A stretch of DNA of 64,000 bases from Agrobacterium tumefaciens_K (GCF_031801495.1 NZ_JAOEGC010000002.1:868001-932000); one strand, 5' to 3'. Counted from the stretch's first letter, positions 7,090 to 17,164 are shown. Numbers and translations: made by a program. The notes: generated by a model not told the origin, from the sequence alone.

Positions 7090-10059
7090 GTGCAGAAGAC
7101 GAATGTCGAAGGCAGACGGTTGAGCGATGTGCAGCCGGATGTGATCCGCCCCTATACGCAGGCCGAACTGAAATCGGTGCTTTCGACGCTGAAGGATATC
7201 GGCCGTACCGAACCGGCCGTGGCCGATCTGCTGGCGGGTGAAAGCACGCTCAGAACGTTTATTGCAAATGCCTTCACCCTCTCGCCCTATCTGCGGGACA
7301 TGGCGACGGCGGACGAGGGTCTGCTGACGCTTGCAATCTCCGGTCCGGTCGAGCCGCTGCTGGCCGCACTCGTCGAAGAAGCGCGGTTCAGCTGGAAAGC
7401 GGGTGGGGATGGCGTGATCCCCTCGGAGAACGAGGTGATGTCGAGGCTTCGCATCGCCAAACGGCGACTTTCCTTCATTGCCGCTCTTGCCGACCTGGCG
7501 CGTATCTTCACCGCCCGCGATACGACGCGCTGGCTGAGCGATATGGCTGACGCCTCGCTTTCGGCGACAATCGACCACCTGCTGCTGTCGGCACATGAAA
7601 GCGGTAAGCTGGTCATCAAGGACGTTGCGACACCGAGCGAGGGCTCAGGTCTGATCGTTCTCGGCATGGGCAAACTCGGCGCGCACGAGCTGAATTATTC
7701 CTCCGACATCGACGCCGTGGTTTTCTTCGAACCGTCTGCGGGCATCATGAAGGACCCGCTCGACTCGACGGAGAATTTCGGCCGCATGATGCGCCGTCTG
7801 GTGCGCATCATGCAGGAGCGCACGGCGGATGGTTACGTCTTCCGAACCGATCTGCGGCTGCGGCCCGATCCCGGTTCGACACCGCTCGCCATCCCGGTCG
7901 AGGCGGCGCTGACCTATTATGAGGGCAGGGGCCAGAACTGGGAGCGAGCCGCCTACATCAAGGCGCGGCCGGTGGCAGGCGATATCAGGGCGGGTGAGAA
8001 CTTTCTACGCGAACTGACCCCGTTCATCTTCCGCAAATATCTCGATTATGCGGCCATTGCCGACATTCATTCGATCAAGCGGCAGATCCACGCGCACAAG
8101 GGACATGGTGCGATTGCCGTGAAGGGCCATAACGTCAAGCTCGGCCGCGGTGGTATTCGCGAAATCGAGTTCTTTGCGCAGACACAGCAGTTGATTGCGG
8201 GCGGGCGCATGCCTGCGCTGCGCGTGCGCTCGACGCAGCAGGCGCTTGCCGCGCTGACCGACGCGAAATGGATCGATGCGGAAACCCGTGACAGTCTGAC
8301 GGACGCATACTGGTTCCTGCGTGAGGTGGAGCACCGAATCCAGATGGTGCGCGACGAGCAGACCCATACGCTGCCCGACGGCGAGGCGGAGCTGAAGCGC
8401 ATCGCTTTCATGCTGGGTTTTGCCGACACGAAGGCCTTCGCTGAAAAGCTGGAAAGCGTCCTGCGACTGGTGGAGCGCAAATATTCCGCGCTATTCGAGC
8501 AGGAAGTGAAGCTGTCCGGCGAAGGCGGCAATCTGGTCTTTACCGGCCAGAAGGACGATCCCGATACGCTCAAGACATTGGCTTCGCTCGGTTTCGAGCG
8601 GCCGGAAGATATTTCCCGCGTTATCCGAACCTGGCACAACGGTCGTTATAGAGCCACGCAATCCGTCGAGGCACGCGAGCGGTTGACGGAACTGACACCT
8701 GACCTGCTGAAGGCCTTTGGCGAAAGCACGCGTGCCGACGAGGCACTGCTGCGTTTCGATAATTTCCTCTCCGGCCTGCCTGCCGGTATCCAGCTTTTTT
8801 CGCTGCTCGGCAACAATCCCGCCCTGCTTTCGCTGCTGGTGACGATCATGTCGTCCGCACCTCGGCTGGCGGAAATCATCGCCGCCCGGCCGCATGTCTT
8901 CGACGGAATGCTCGATCCGGGGCTGATGAGCGATATTCCGACGCGCGACTATCTGGCTACGCGCATGGACAACTTCCTGTCGCCTGCGCGTCATTATGAG
9001 GACATCCTCGACCGGTTGCGCATCTTTGCCGCCGAGCAGCGTTTCCTCATCGGTGTTCGCCTGCTGACCGACGCCATCCACGGCGATATAGCCGCCCGCG
9101 CCTTTACGCACCTGGCCGATCTGGTAATCGAGGCAGCGCTGAAAGCCGTGCTGGCCGAAATGGAGGCAGCACATGGGCACTATCCCGGTGGTCGCGTTGC
9201 CGTCATGGGCATGGGCAAGCTCGGCTCCTTCGAGCTGACGGCGGGGTCGGATGTCGACCTGATCCTGCTTTACGACTACGACGATGCAGCCCATGAATCC
9301 GATGGCGCAAAACCGCTGGACGCAATGCGCTATTTCACCCGCGTTACGCAACGGCTTATCGCGGCTCTCTCCGCGCCAACGGCGGAAGGCGTTCTCTACG
9401 AGGTGGACATGCGGCTTCGCCCCTCGGGCAACAAGGGGCCGGTCGCAACGCGCATTGCCGCTTTCGAAAAATACCAGCGCACGGAGGCCTGGACGTGGGA
9501 GCACATGGCGCTGTCGCGGGCACGGCTCATCTGCGGCGATGGCTCGTTGATCGAAGACGCCGGCCGTATTGTCGCCTCGGTACTGTCGGAAAAACGCGAC
9601 GTGGCGAAAGTCTCTGCGGATGTTCTGGAAATGCGCTCCCTGATCGAGCAGGAAAAGCCGCCGGAAAATATCTGGGATTTCAAGCTAATCCCCGGCGGGC
9701 TGATCGATCTGGAATTCATCGCGCAGTATCTGGCGCTGGTCGGTCCGGCAAAGGGATTTCCGCCGCATAGGCCCGGCCTCAATACGAGCGAAGCGTTGCA
9801 TGAACTGGCGACGGGTGCGATGGAGCCGCTGGCCTTCGACGACTGCATGAAAGCAATAGCGCTTTATACCGAGATTTCGCAGATCGTGCGTTTGTGCATC
9901 GACGGTGGTTTCAACCCGAAAGACGCCCCGGCGGGACTGATCGACCTCGTTTGCCGGGCAGGGGATTGCCCGGATATCCAGACGCTGGAAGGTGAGGTGA
10001 AGCGCTTGTCGAAGACGGTGCGCAAGACGTTTCAGGCGACGGTGAAGAATGGCGGTTAG
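7090..10059 (+). CDS. glnE: Bifunctional glutamine synthetase adenylyltransferase/adenylyl-removing enzyme
   Basis: Controls GlnA by adding or removing AMP in response to PII and glutamine. The 989-residue length is typical. Two nucleotidyltransferase domains carry the signature GMGKLG followed by an SD(I/V)D acidic pair: the N-terminal adenylyl-removase half near residues 191-212 (GAHELNYSSDID) and the C-terminal transferase half near 705-730 (GSFELTAGSDVD). The linking and C-terminal helical regions look complete. Translation starts at GTG 7090 after a strong ribosome site (AGGGAGAGAG). It follows the kinase by 72 bp and may share its transcript. Confidence 0.96.
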   Translation: MQKTNVEGRRLSDVQPDVIRPYTQAELKSVLSTLKDIGRTEPAVADLLAGESTLRTFIANAFTLSPYLRDMATADEGLLTLAISGPVEPLLAALVEEARFSWKAGGDGVIPSENEVMSRLRIAKRRLSFIAALADLARIFTARDTTRWLSDMADASLSATIDHLLLSAHESGKLVIKDVATPSEGSGLIVLGMGKLGAHELNYSSDIDAVVFFEPSAGIMKDPLDSTENFGRMMRRLVRIMQERTADGYVFRTDLRLRPDPGSTPLAIPVEAALTYYEGRGQNWERAAYIKARPVAGDIRAGENFLRELTPFIFRKYLDYAAIADIHSIKRQIHAHKGHGAIAVKGHNVKLGRGGIREIEFFAQTQQLIAGGRMPALRVRSTQQALAALTDAKWIDAETRDSLTDAYWFLREVEHRIQMVRDEQTHTLPDGEAELKRIAFMLGFADTKAFAEKLESVLRLVERKYSALFEQEVKLSGEGGNLVFTGQKDDPDTLKTLASLGFERPEDISRVIRTWHNGRYRATQSVEARERLTELTPDLLKAFGESTRADEALLRFDNFLSGLPAGIQLFSLLGNNPALLSLLVTIMSSAPRLAEIIAARPHVFDGMLDPGLMSDIPTRDYLATRMDNFLSPARHYEDILDRLRIFAAEQRFLIGVRLLTDAIHGDIAARAFTHLADLVIEAALKAVLAEMEAAHGHYPGGRVAVMGMGKLGSFELTAGSDVDLILLYDYDDAAHESDGAKPLDAMRYFTRVTQRLIAALSAPTAEGVLYEVDMRLRPSGNKGPVATRIAAFEKYQRTEAWTWEHMALSRARLICGDGSLIEDAGRIVASVLSEKRDVAKVSADVLEMRSLIEQEKPPENIWDFKLIPGGLIDLEFIAQYLALVGPAKGFPPHRPGLNTSEALHELATGAMEPLAFDDCMKAIALYTEISQIVRLCIDGGFNPKDAPAGLIDLVCRAGDCPDIQTLEGEVKRLSKTVRKTFQATVKNGG

Positions 10060-10076
10060 ATTTCCGGATCCATGCT

Positions 10077-10109
10077 TCCGTCATGCCGGCTCAAGGCCGG
10101 TATGACGGA
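10077..10109. repeat. Short palindromic intergenic repeat
   Basis: TCCGTCATGCCGG and CCGGTATGACGGA form 13-bp arms with one mismatch around a CTCAAGG centre. It lies between the convergent genes glnE and the PleC-like kinase and could also end both transcripts. It is the same element as 40317-40355 and the ends of 4664-4782. Confidence 0.75.
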
Positions 10110-10122
10110 GTTGGGGCGGTTC

Positions 10123-12459
10123 TCAATGCAAGGTGCCGCAATGGGCTGCCGCATGGGGAATGATGATCGTCACGACGGTTCCCTTGCCCTCGCAGGAGCG
10201 GATCTTCATCGTGCCGCCATGCAGCTTGACGAGTGAGCGGGAGATCGCAAGGCCGAGGCCGGAGCCGCCCTGGCTCTTGGCGTACTGGCTCTGAACCTGC
10301 TCGAAAGGCTGGCCGATCTTGTCGATGGCCATTGCAGGAATTCCTATACCGGTATCGGCGATGGTCAGCATCAGGCCGCCATGATGCACATGGGTTCGCA
10401 GTTCCACGCGTCCGCCTTTATCGGTGAACTTCACCGCATTCGAGAGCAAATTGAGCATGATCTGCTTCATGGCGCGACGGTCACCGTGCATCGTCAAGCC
10501 TGAGCAGACGCGCTGCTGAACCGTGATGGCCTTTTGCTCGGCCTGTATGGCCGTCAGGCGCAGGGTTTCCTCGATCAGCGGTGCCAGATCTACCGTTTCG
10601 CGATTGATACGCATATGGCCTGCCTCGATCTTCGACATGTCCAGAATGTCGTTGATGACGTTGAGCAGATGCTTGCCGCTGTCGTGAATGTCGCGGGCAT
10701 ATTCGGAATATTTCGGCGAACCGACAGGACCAAACATTTCGGCTAGAAGGATTTCGGAAAAACCGAGAATGGCGTTGAGCGGCGTGCGCAGTTCATGGCT
10801 CATGTTGGCAAGGAACTCGGACTTCGCACGGTTGGCGGCTTCGGCGCGCTCTTTTTCCGACAGGTAGTTTTCGTTCACGGCGGAAAGTTCGGTCTTCTGG
10901 CGCTCCAGTTTGTGCTGCGAGGCGGACAGGTCGCCGATGGTCGCCATCAGGCGGCGTTCGGATTCGCGCAGGCGCTCCTGGTGACGCTTGAGAAGGGTGA
11001 TGTCTGTGCCGACGGAGACGAGGCCGCCATCACGGGTACGGCGTTCGTTGATCTGCAGCCAGCGGTCGTCGGCAAGCTGTACTTCCATGGTGCGCGACAG
11101 GCCGGATTGGTCGGGATCGGCCACACGGCGCTCCATGACCGGACGGGATGCGGCAGCATGAACGACGCTCTTTTCCGTACCGGCCACGAGAGCGCTGTCC
11201 GGCAGGCCATATGCCTGCTGGTAATGCGCGTTGCACATCACTAGACGGTCGTTCTTGTCCCACAGCACGAAGGCTTCCGAGGTGCATTCGATGGCGTCCG
11301 CGAGGCGCTGGTCGGCTTCCGCGTAGCGCTGGGCAAGGCGGTGCTGCTCCGTCACGTCCATGGCGATGCCGATGACACGCGGGCCGTTATTGGTATGGAT
11401 GACCTGGGCGCGGGCCCGCAGCCAGACATAATGGCCCTTGGCATGGCGCATGCGGAAGATCTGATCGATCTGGCGCAGCTTGCCGCAACCGACAGCGCGG
11501 GCGAGTTCGTAGAGATTGCCGTCTTCGGAGTGCATCATGCGGGCCGCATCGGAGAAGGACAGGGGAGCGGGCCTGGGGGGCATCCCGAGAATTTCATACA
11601 GCGAGCCGGACCAGAACATGCGGCGCGTGGAGAGGTCGAAATCCCAAAGGCCACAGCGGCCGCGCGACAATGCCGTTTCGACGCGCAGGTTGGATTCTGC
11701 GAAAATGTCGTCGGCATCGCGTGCACGCCGGACCTGCATGTAATATGCGTAGAGAATGACCAGCAGAATGGCGGAAATGCCAGCGAAAAGCGTCACGTTC
11801 ATGGCGATCTCGCTGCGCCAGAAGGAGCGGATCGGATCAAGGGAACGGGCGGCGATGACCATGCTGCCGTCATTGCCGAACGGAATCATGGTGGCGTAGT
11901 GCGGCATGCCGTCGATGTTGGTTTCGACGGTGCCGGGGCCACCCGGAAAACGCTGAACGATGGCGATCTCCGGCAGCAGGGCAGGAAGCGACGTACCGAT
12001 ATAGAGAGAAGATTCCTTGCCCGCGCCCGCAAAGATGCGGCCATTGCTGCCGGAAAGAAGGACCAGCGTGCCATCGACCAGGCTGCCGGCGGGCAGGGCG
12101 GTGAGAAGGCTGGCTTCGGCCGGTGTGCGATCCTGCATGGCGAAGACCTCGCCATTGTTGAGCAGGGCGGCCTTTGCGGTGAGGGCGGTCAGCGCCGTGC
12201 TGTGACGGGCGGCCTCTTCCATGCGGGAATATTCCGCGACGATGCCGAGTACGCGAGACGCCGCGACGACAATCAGAAACGACAGGATGAGAATGGGGAT
12301 CAGGCGCTTGAGCAGGCTTTCCACCTGCGGAATTCGCCGCTCGTTGCCATTCATCAGACCCATCAGGTCCGAGGAGAGACGCTCTCCCCAGGCCGCAAAG
12401 TCAGAAAATTTGGCATACGGCCGCTCATCGCCCGCAGTCGCCCGCCGCACGTTCGTCAT
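10123..12459 (-). CDS. pleC: PAS-domain sensor histidine kinase, PleC-like cell-cycle kinase
   Basis: A 778-residue membrane kinase. A helix near residues 52-74, a periplasmic segment of about 145 residues and a second helix near 220-242 lead into two PAS domains (about 265-380 and 390-500), a short coiled coil, the HisKA domain with phospho-acceptor His555 (LANMSHELRTPLNAILGF) and a HATPase domain (LNLLSNAVKF, GSGLGLAIS). The HisKA sequence is of the PleC/DivJ type that acts on DivK and PleD in alphaproteobacteria. From memory, rhizobial pleC lies beside glnE, which supports the name. The kinase class is certain; pleC identity is inferred from domain type and context. Confidence 0.8.
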   Translation of the reverse strand: MTNVRRATAGDERPYAKFSDFAAWGERLSSDLMGLMNGNERRIPQVESLLKRLIPILILSFLIVVAASRVLGIVAEYSRMEEAARHSTALTALTAKAALLNNGEVFAMQDRTPAEASLLTALPAGSLVDGTLVLLSGSNGRIFAGAGKESSLYIGTSLPALLPEIAIVQRFPGGPGTVETNIDGMPHYATMIPFGNDGSMVIAARSLDPIRSFWRSEIAMNVTLFAGISAILLVILYAYYMQVRRARDADDIFAESNLRVETALSRGRCGLWDFDLSTRRMFWSGSLYEILGMPPRPAPLSFSDAARMMHSEDGNLYELARAVGCGKLRQIDQIFRMRHAKGHYVWLRARAQVIHTNNGPRVIGIAMDVTEQHRLAQRYAEADQRLADAIECTSEAFVLWDKNDRLVMCNAHYQQAYGLPDSALVAGTEKSVVHAAASRPVMERRVADPDQSGLSRTMEVQLADDRWLQINERRTRDGGLVSVGTDITLLKRHQERLRESERRLMATIGDLSASQHKLERQKTELSAVNENYLSEKERAEAANRAKSEFLANMSHELRTPLNAILGFSEILLAEMFGPVGSPKYSEYARDIHDSGKHLLNVINDILDMSKIEAGHMRINRETVDLAPLIEETLRLTAIQAEQKAITVQQRVCSGLTMHGDRRAMKQIMLNLLSNAVKFTDKGGRVELRTHVHHGGLMLTIADTGIGIPAMAIDKIGQPFEQVQSQYAKSQGGSGLGLAISRSLVKLHGGTMKIRSCEGKGTVVTIIIPHAAAHCGTLH

Positions 12460-12611
12460 TGTCCCGCCTTGTGATTGTCCCTCATGGAAATTCGAAGCAC
12501 CGCCGCTCGAATCTGCCCTATATGAATCACTTGCGATTCGCCGTGTCCAGAGGGAAAAGTTAAAAGAATTTTAACCCTTTGAACCGACTCCGCATTTTTT
12601 GGCGGGTGGAG

Positions 12612-12634
12612 AGACGGCCCTTGTCGAGCCGTCT
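12612..12634 (-). terminator. Weak stem-loop downstream of pepN
   Basis: AGACGGC and GCCGTCT form a 7-bp stem with a 9-base loop, 24 bases beyond the pepN stop. On the minus strand no T run follows; on the plus strand TTTT does, but no plus gene ends here. It is best read as a weak pepN 3' structure. Confidence 0.35.
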
Positions 12635-12658
12635 TTTGGTATAGTGGTTGCTGGTCCT

Positions 12659-15307
12659 TCAGCCCTTCAGGATACGTTCCACGATGTCGCCGACATCGGC
12701 GGAAAGACCCTTGGTTTCCGCGATCTGCACAAGGGCTGCCCTGGCCTGTTCGGCGCGTTTTGCCTCCAGCGCGCGCCAGGAGCGCATGGACGTCAGAAGC
12801 CGTGCGGCAAGCTGCGGGTTCCGTGCATCAATGGCGATGATCTGCTCTGCCAGGAAGCGATAGGCAGCGCCATCGATCCGGTGGAAACCGGTCGGGTTGG
12901 CGAAGGCCAGCGTGCCGACCAGAGAACGGACGCGGTTGGGATTGGACGGGATAAAGTGCTTCGACGTCATCAAGCCCTTGATGCGCTCCAGCGCGCCTTC
13001 ACCGGGGATGGCGGCCTGCAGCGAGAACCACTTGTCCAGAACCAGCGCATTGTCCGCGAAACGACCCTCGAAATTCGCGAGGGCTTCGGCGGTCTGCGAC
13101 TTTTCTGGGAAGCGTTGCGTCAGGACGCTGAGCGCATGGGCGAGATCGGTCATGTTGCTGGCGTTTGTATAGGCATCAGCGGCGCGATCAGGCGTATCCT
13201 CGGCAGAGGCAAGGTAGGTCAACGCGGTGTTGCGCAGCGACCGGCGACCGGCGCTTTCGGCGTCCGGGCTGTAGGGGCCGGTATCCCCATAAGTTTCGAC
13301 AAGCCGCGTGAAGGTTGCAACGCCTGCCTTGGCGATGGCGGCAATCGTTGCGTTGCGTGCCTTGTGGATGGCGTCCGGATCGGTGTCGCGGCCCAGTTCA
13401 CGGGCGATGTCCGTTTCGCTTGGTAGAGCAAGTGCCTGCGCTCGGAATGCCGGCTCGAGGCTTTCGTCATCGGCGACTTCGATGAGTGTGGCGATGAGAT
13501 CGGCATCCAGCTGAATTTCGTCGCCCGCGTGGGCTGCTTTCGTCGCAGCCGTCAATGCGGGCAGGGCCAGTTCCGTCAATGCCTGGAAGCGGGCGAACAT
13601 GTCCGTTTCGTGCCTTGCGATCTGCACCAGATCGGCAGGCTGCTGTGGGAAGTCGATGTTGACCGGCGCAGAGAAGCTGCGGTTGATCGAGACGACCGGC
13701 CGCGAGGAAATGCCGGTGAACGTACAGCTCTGGCTGCCTTCCGTCAGATGCAGGACGCCATCGCGATATTCACCGCCCTCGACGGATTTCGGCTCGGCGA
13801 TCTGGCCATTGTCGAGGATCAGTGCCAGCGACAGCGGGATGTGACGCGGCTGCTTCACCGGCTGGCCGGGCGTCGGCGAGATGGTCTGTTCCAGCGACAG
13901 TTTGAAGGTGGAGTTTACGGCATCGTAATCGGCTGAAATGGCGACCAGAGGCGTTCCTGCTTCCGTATACCACAGCGCAAACTGCGTCAGGTCACGGCCG
14001 CTGGCGTCAGCAAAGCTCTTGACGAAATCCTCGACGGTTGCCGCTTCTCCGTCATGGCGCTCGAAATAGAGGTCCATACCCTTCTTGAAGTCGGCCGCAC
14101 CAAGGATGGTTGCGATCATGCGGGTAACTTCGGCACCCTTTTCGTAGACGGTCGTGGTGTAGAAGTTGTTGATTTCACGGTAGCTGTCCGGGCGCGGCGG
14201 ATGCGCCAGCGGACCGGAATCCTCGGGGAACTGCTCGGACTTCAGATGGCGCACATCGGCAATGCGCTTGACCGGACGCGAGCGCATGTCGGACGAGAAT
14301 TCCTGATCGCGATAGACGGTCAGACCTTCCTTGAGGCAAAGCTGGAACCAGTCGCGGCAGGTGATGCGGTTGCCCGTCCAGTTGTGGAAGTATTCGTGTG
14401 CGATGATGCGCTCGATATTGGCGTAGTCCGCATCAGTTGCGGTTTCAGGGTCGGCCAGCACGAATTTATCGTTAAAGACGTTCAGCCCCTTGTTTTCCAT
14501 CGCGCCCATGTTGAAATCGGAGACGGCGACGATCTGGAAGATATTCAGGTCGTATTCACGCCCGAAGCGTTCCTCGTCCCACTTCATTGAGCGTTTCAGC
14601 GCGTCCATGGCGTAGGTCGCCCGTGGCTCCTTGCCGTGCTCGACGTAGATTTTCAGCGCGACTTCATTGCCGGACATGGTGGTGAACGTGTCTTCCACGA
14701 CGCCGAGATCGCCAGCTACGAGCGCGAACAGATAGCTCGGCTTCGGATGTGGATCGAACCAGGCTGCGAAATGACGGCCTTCGTCGTAATTGCCACCGCC
14801 GAGGAAGTTGCCGTTCGACAGAAGCAGCGGATTGCCTTCCTTGGCCGCGATGATCGTGACCGTGTAGGGTGCAAGAACATCCGGACGATCCGGGAAATAG
14901 GTGATGCGACGGAAGCCTTCGGCTTCGCACTGGGTGCAATAGACGCCGTTGGTGCGATAAAGCCCCATCAGTTGCGTATTGACCTGCGGATTGATGTAGT
15001 TGGTGACGCAGATCTCGAACGGCGTTTCTTCCGGCAGATCGCGGATCGTCAGGCTCTCGGGCGTGACGTCATATTGTGCGGCTGGAATTTCGATCTGATC
15101 CAGCAGGACGCCCGTCAGCTTCAGTTCGTCACCGTCCAGAACCAGAGGGGCCGCCTTGTCGGCGCCTTCCCTGCGATGGAAAATCAGACGGGCCTCGACC
15201 TTGGTGTTGCTGGGGTCGAGTTCGAAGGTGAGATCGACGCGCTCAAGAACGAAATCGGTAGGGCGGTAATCTGCCAGGTGAACGACCTGGCCCGTATCTG
15301 TTCGCAT
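12659..15307 (-). CDS. pepN: Aminopeptidase N (M1 zinc metallopeptidase)
   Basis: Cytoplasmic zinc aminopeptidase that removes N-terminal residues from peptides. The protein is 882 residues, close to E. coli PepN. It shows the M1 substrate-binding motif GAMEN (MGAMENKGLNVF) and the zinc site HEYFH with His304, His308 and Glu327 (LKEGLTVYRDQEF). The catalytic Tyr region (FYTTTVYEKGAEV) is present, and the C-terminal helical domain is complete. No signal peptide is seen. It is read in the same direction as the downstream PleC-like kinase, with a 199-bp gap. Confidence 0.96.
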   Translation of the reverse strand: MRTDTGQVVHLADYRPTDFVLERVDLTFELDPSNTKVEARLIFHRREGADKAAPLVLDGDELKLTGVLLDQIEIPAAQYDVTPESLTIRDLPEETPFEICVTNYINPQVNTQLMGLYRTNGVYCTQCEAEGFRRITYFPDRPDVLAPYTVTIIAAKEGNPLLLSNGNFLGGGNYDEGRHFAAWFDPHPKPSYLFALVAGDLGVVEDTFTTMSGNEVALKIYVEHGKEPRATYAMDALKRSMKWDEERFGREYDLNIFQIVAVSDFNMGAMENKGLNVFNDKFVLADPETATDADYANIERIIAHEYFHNWTGNRITCRDWFQLCLKEGLTVYRDQEFSSDMRSRPVKRIADVRHLKSEQFPEDSGPLAHPPRPDSYREINNFYTTTVYEKGAEVTRMIATILGAADFKKGMDLYFERHDGEAATVEDFVKSFADASGRDLTQFALWYTEAGTPLVAISADYDAVNSTFKLSLEQTISPTPGQPVKQPRHIPLSLALILDNGQIAEPKSVEGGEYRDGVLHLTEGSQSCTFTGISSRPVVSINRSFSAPVNIDFPQQPADLVQIARHETDMFARFQALTELALPALTAATKAAHAGDEIQLDADLIATLIEVADDESLEPAFRAQALALPSETDIARELGRDTDPDAIHKARNATIAAIAKAGVATFTRLVETYGDTGPYSPDAESAGRRSLRNTALTYLASAEDTPDRAADAYTNASNMTDLAHALSVLTQRFPEKSQTAEALANFEGRFADNALVLDKWFSLQAAIPGEGALERIKGLMTSKHFIPSNPNRVRSLVGTLAFANPTGFHRIDGAAYRFLAEQIIAIDARNPQLAARLLTSMRSWRALEAKRAEQARAALVQIAETKGLSADVGDIVERILKG

Positions 15308-15737
15308 GACTATTCCTGAATAACTCTGTCGATCGTCGGCCAGGCATCATGTCGTCACAAAGCCTGAATGTAAAATACGGAAGTACTCGTCACGTCATGT
15401 GAGCGTCGCGGGACGTTCTGTCCCCTTTGGGAGGCTCAAACCCGCAGTGTAGTTGCTCCTCCGGCTGCTGGTTTCTGCGGACCATGCCAGCAAATGTTGA
15501 ACGATTGCTGAAGTTGTTTCGATTTTTATGAAATTTTTTGCTGTTGGTTGCCGATGCTTTTCATGGTGTGCCGAAGTGCTGATGCGATCAACCGAATTCA
15601 TGGGTGGATCAGCTTTTTTGATGCAAAGCGTGGCTACAATTGTTCTAGCTTTGCTGAACTTAACTTCCCCTGCGTCGTCCTTTTCCCGAGAAAAAATCTT
15701 CGATGGCGTTTTGTGCAGACGATACGAGTAACTGCCG
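15308..15737. other. Divergent intergenic region between pepN and the EamA gene
   Basis: This 430-bp AT-richer stretch must hold both promoters. A -10-like TACAAT occurs near 15632 for the plus gene, with no convincing -35 partner. Short open frames here lack ribosome sites and coding character. No repeat or hairpin of note was seen. Confidence 0.5.
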
Positions 15738-16676
15738 ATGAGCGCCGATGCCTATAGTCCCGTCCGCGGGATTTCCATGAAGCTGATATCCGTCGGCTTC
15801 TTTCTGATGATGCAGACTTTCATCAAGGCATCGGGGCCGGATGTCCCTCCGGGGCAGATAACCTTCTTCCGTTCGGCGTTTGCCATCATTCCCATCGTGA
15901 TTTACCTCGCCTGGCTGCATTCGCTGGCAACTGCGCTGCACACCAACAACCTGTTCGGTCATTTCAAGCGCGGCTTTCTCGGCATACTGTCCATGGCCTG
16001 TGGGTTTTACGGACTGACTCTGTTGCCATTGCCGGAATTCATCGCCATCGGTTACGCCTCACCCTTGTTGGCTGTCGTCTTTGCGTCCCTGATCCTGCGT
16101 GAGAAGGTGCGGGTCTATCGCTGGAGCGCGGTTGCCGTCGGCATGGTCGGCGTTCTCGTCATTCTCTGGCCGAAGATGACGTTGCTGCGCGAAGGTGGAT
16201 TTGCCGCCGGTGAGGGAACCGCAGCCATTGCAGTGCTGGTTGGAGCCGCCCTCGGTGGGCTTGCGATGATTCAGGTCCGGCAACTGGTGGAAACGGAAAA
16301 GACCCCGACGATCGTTCTCTATTTTTCGCTGACGGCGGCTTTGCTCTCACTGGTAAGCGTGCCGTTCGGCTGGATGTGGCTCGATCCCCAGCAGGCCTTG
16401 CTGCTGATCGGTAGCGGTATCTGTGGTGGCGTCGCGCAGATATTTCTGACCGAAAGCTACCGTCACGCCGAAGTCTCGATCATCGCGCCGTTCGAGTACA
16501 GTTCCATCGTGTTCGGGATCGCGGTGTCATATGTGCTGTTTGGCGATATTCCGACAACGACGATGCTTATTGGCACGGCGATCGTGATCCTTGCCGGCAT
16601 CTTCATCATTCTGCGCGAACATCAGCTCGGGCTTGCCAGAAAGGCGGCGCGCAAAGCCTCGACGCCGCAGGGGTGA
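15738..16676 (+). CDS. EamA/DMT-family inner-membrane transporter
   Basis: A 312-residue protein with about ten hydrophobic helices in two repeated EamA halves, as in RhaT/YdcZ-type drug/metabolite transporters. Features include the early MKLISVGFFLMMQTFIKASG helix, RSAFAIIPIV, and the second-half GGVAQIFLTESYRHAEVSIIA segment. The substrate cannot be told from sequence. The ATG used has no strong ribosome site; a second in-frame ATG at 15777 (MKLISVG) is an alternative start. A GC hairpin follows the stop. Confidence 0.88.
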   Translation: MSADAYSPVRGISMKLISVGFFLMMQTFIKASGPDVPPGQITFFRSAFAIIPIVIYLAWLHSLATALHTNNLFGHFKRGFLGILSMACGFYGLTLLPLPEFIAIGYASPLLAVVFASLILREKVRVYRWSAVAVGMVGVLVILWPKMTLLREGGFAAGEGTAAIAVLVGAALGGLAMIQVRQLVETEKTPTIVLYFSLTAALLSLVSVPFGWMWLDPQQALLLIGSGICGGVAQIFLTESYRHAEVSIIAPFEYSSIVFGIAVSYVLFGDIPTTTMLIGTAIVILAGIFIILREHQLGLARKAARKASTPQG

Positions 16677-16682
16677 GAGCAA

Positions 16683-16704
16683 GGCGCGGCAAAAGCGCCG
16701 CGCC
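16683..16704 (+). terminator. Hairpin after the EamA gene
   Basis: GGCGCGGC and GCCGCGCC form a perfect 8-bp stem with a 6-base loop, seven bases after the stop. Only a short CTTT follows. Confidence 0.5.
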
Positions 16705-16747
16705 GCTTTCCGGCAACTGTCGCTCCCGCATGCGCACAAAAGCAAAA

Positions 16748-16771
16748 GGCGCCTTTCCGGAGAAAGACGCC
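16748..16771 (-). terminator. Intrinsic-type terminator read on the minus strand
   Basis: A 10-bp stem with one wobble (GGCGTCTTTC/GGAAAGGCGCC on the minus strand) is followed there by TTTTGCTTTTG. It lies about 50 bases past the stop of the small gene at 16821-17012, and it is one reason to believe that gene. Confidence 0.6.
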
Positions 16772-16820
16772 ACAGCGCAAATCGGTCATGTAACACCGGC
16801 GGCTAGCCGGTCAAACGATG

Positions 16821-17012
16821 TTAGCGTTCGCGAAAATCCGCAAAAACAGCAGCGGGGCGCGTAACGCGAACCTGCTGAGCAGCGGCGCGAGCAGTCATCT
16901 GTTCGTTGGCGGCAGCGCCAAAACGATGATATCCAGTGCTTGTACGGGGGCTGAGGCCCGCCAGACGAAGCGATTCAAAGCCGGAATGTACCGGACGGAA
17001 GCGAGTGGTCAT
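16821..17012 (-). CDS. Small protein of unknown function (63 aa)
   Basis: Begins MTTRFRPVHSGFESLRLAGL and ends ADFRER: a basic, Arg- and Ala-rich soluble protein with no membrane segment. Support comes from context: a good ribosome site (AAGGAACCAAGGCA-ATG), a candidate promoter upstream on the minus strand (TTGCAG, 17 bases, GATATA) and a T-tailed hairpin about 50 bases after the stop. It stands alone between the EamA gene and the UDG gene. I recognise no family. An alternative is that the transcript is a small RNA and the frame is fortuitous. Confidence 0.5.
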   Translation of the reverse strand: MTTRFRPVHSGFESLRLAGLSPRTSTGYHRFGAAANEQMTARAAAQQVRVTRPAAVFADFRER

Positions 17013-17164
17013 TGCCTTGGTTCCTTAAACCTTTTCCTCCCAAGACATGAGCGGATATATCGCAGCGCAGCATGGATTCTGCAAGCAAGGCAAATGCGTC
17101 GCTGTCATGCGCAAAACGCATGGCTATTTTCATAAATCATTTACACTGAACACAAATAGGGCAG

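Noticed and set aside
5155..7596. An 813-codon minus-strand open frame over the histidine kinase and glnE start
   Set aside because: Both plus-strand genes have clear domain motifs here, and the antisense product resembles nothing. High GC often produces such shadows.
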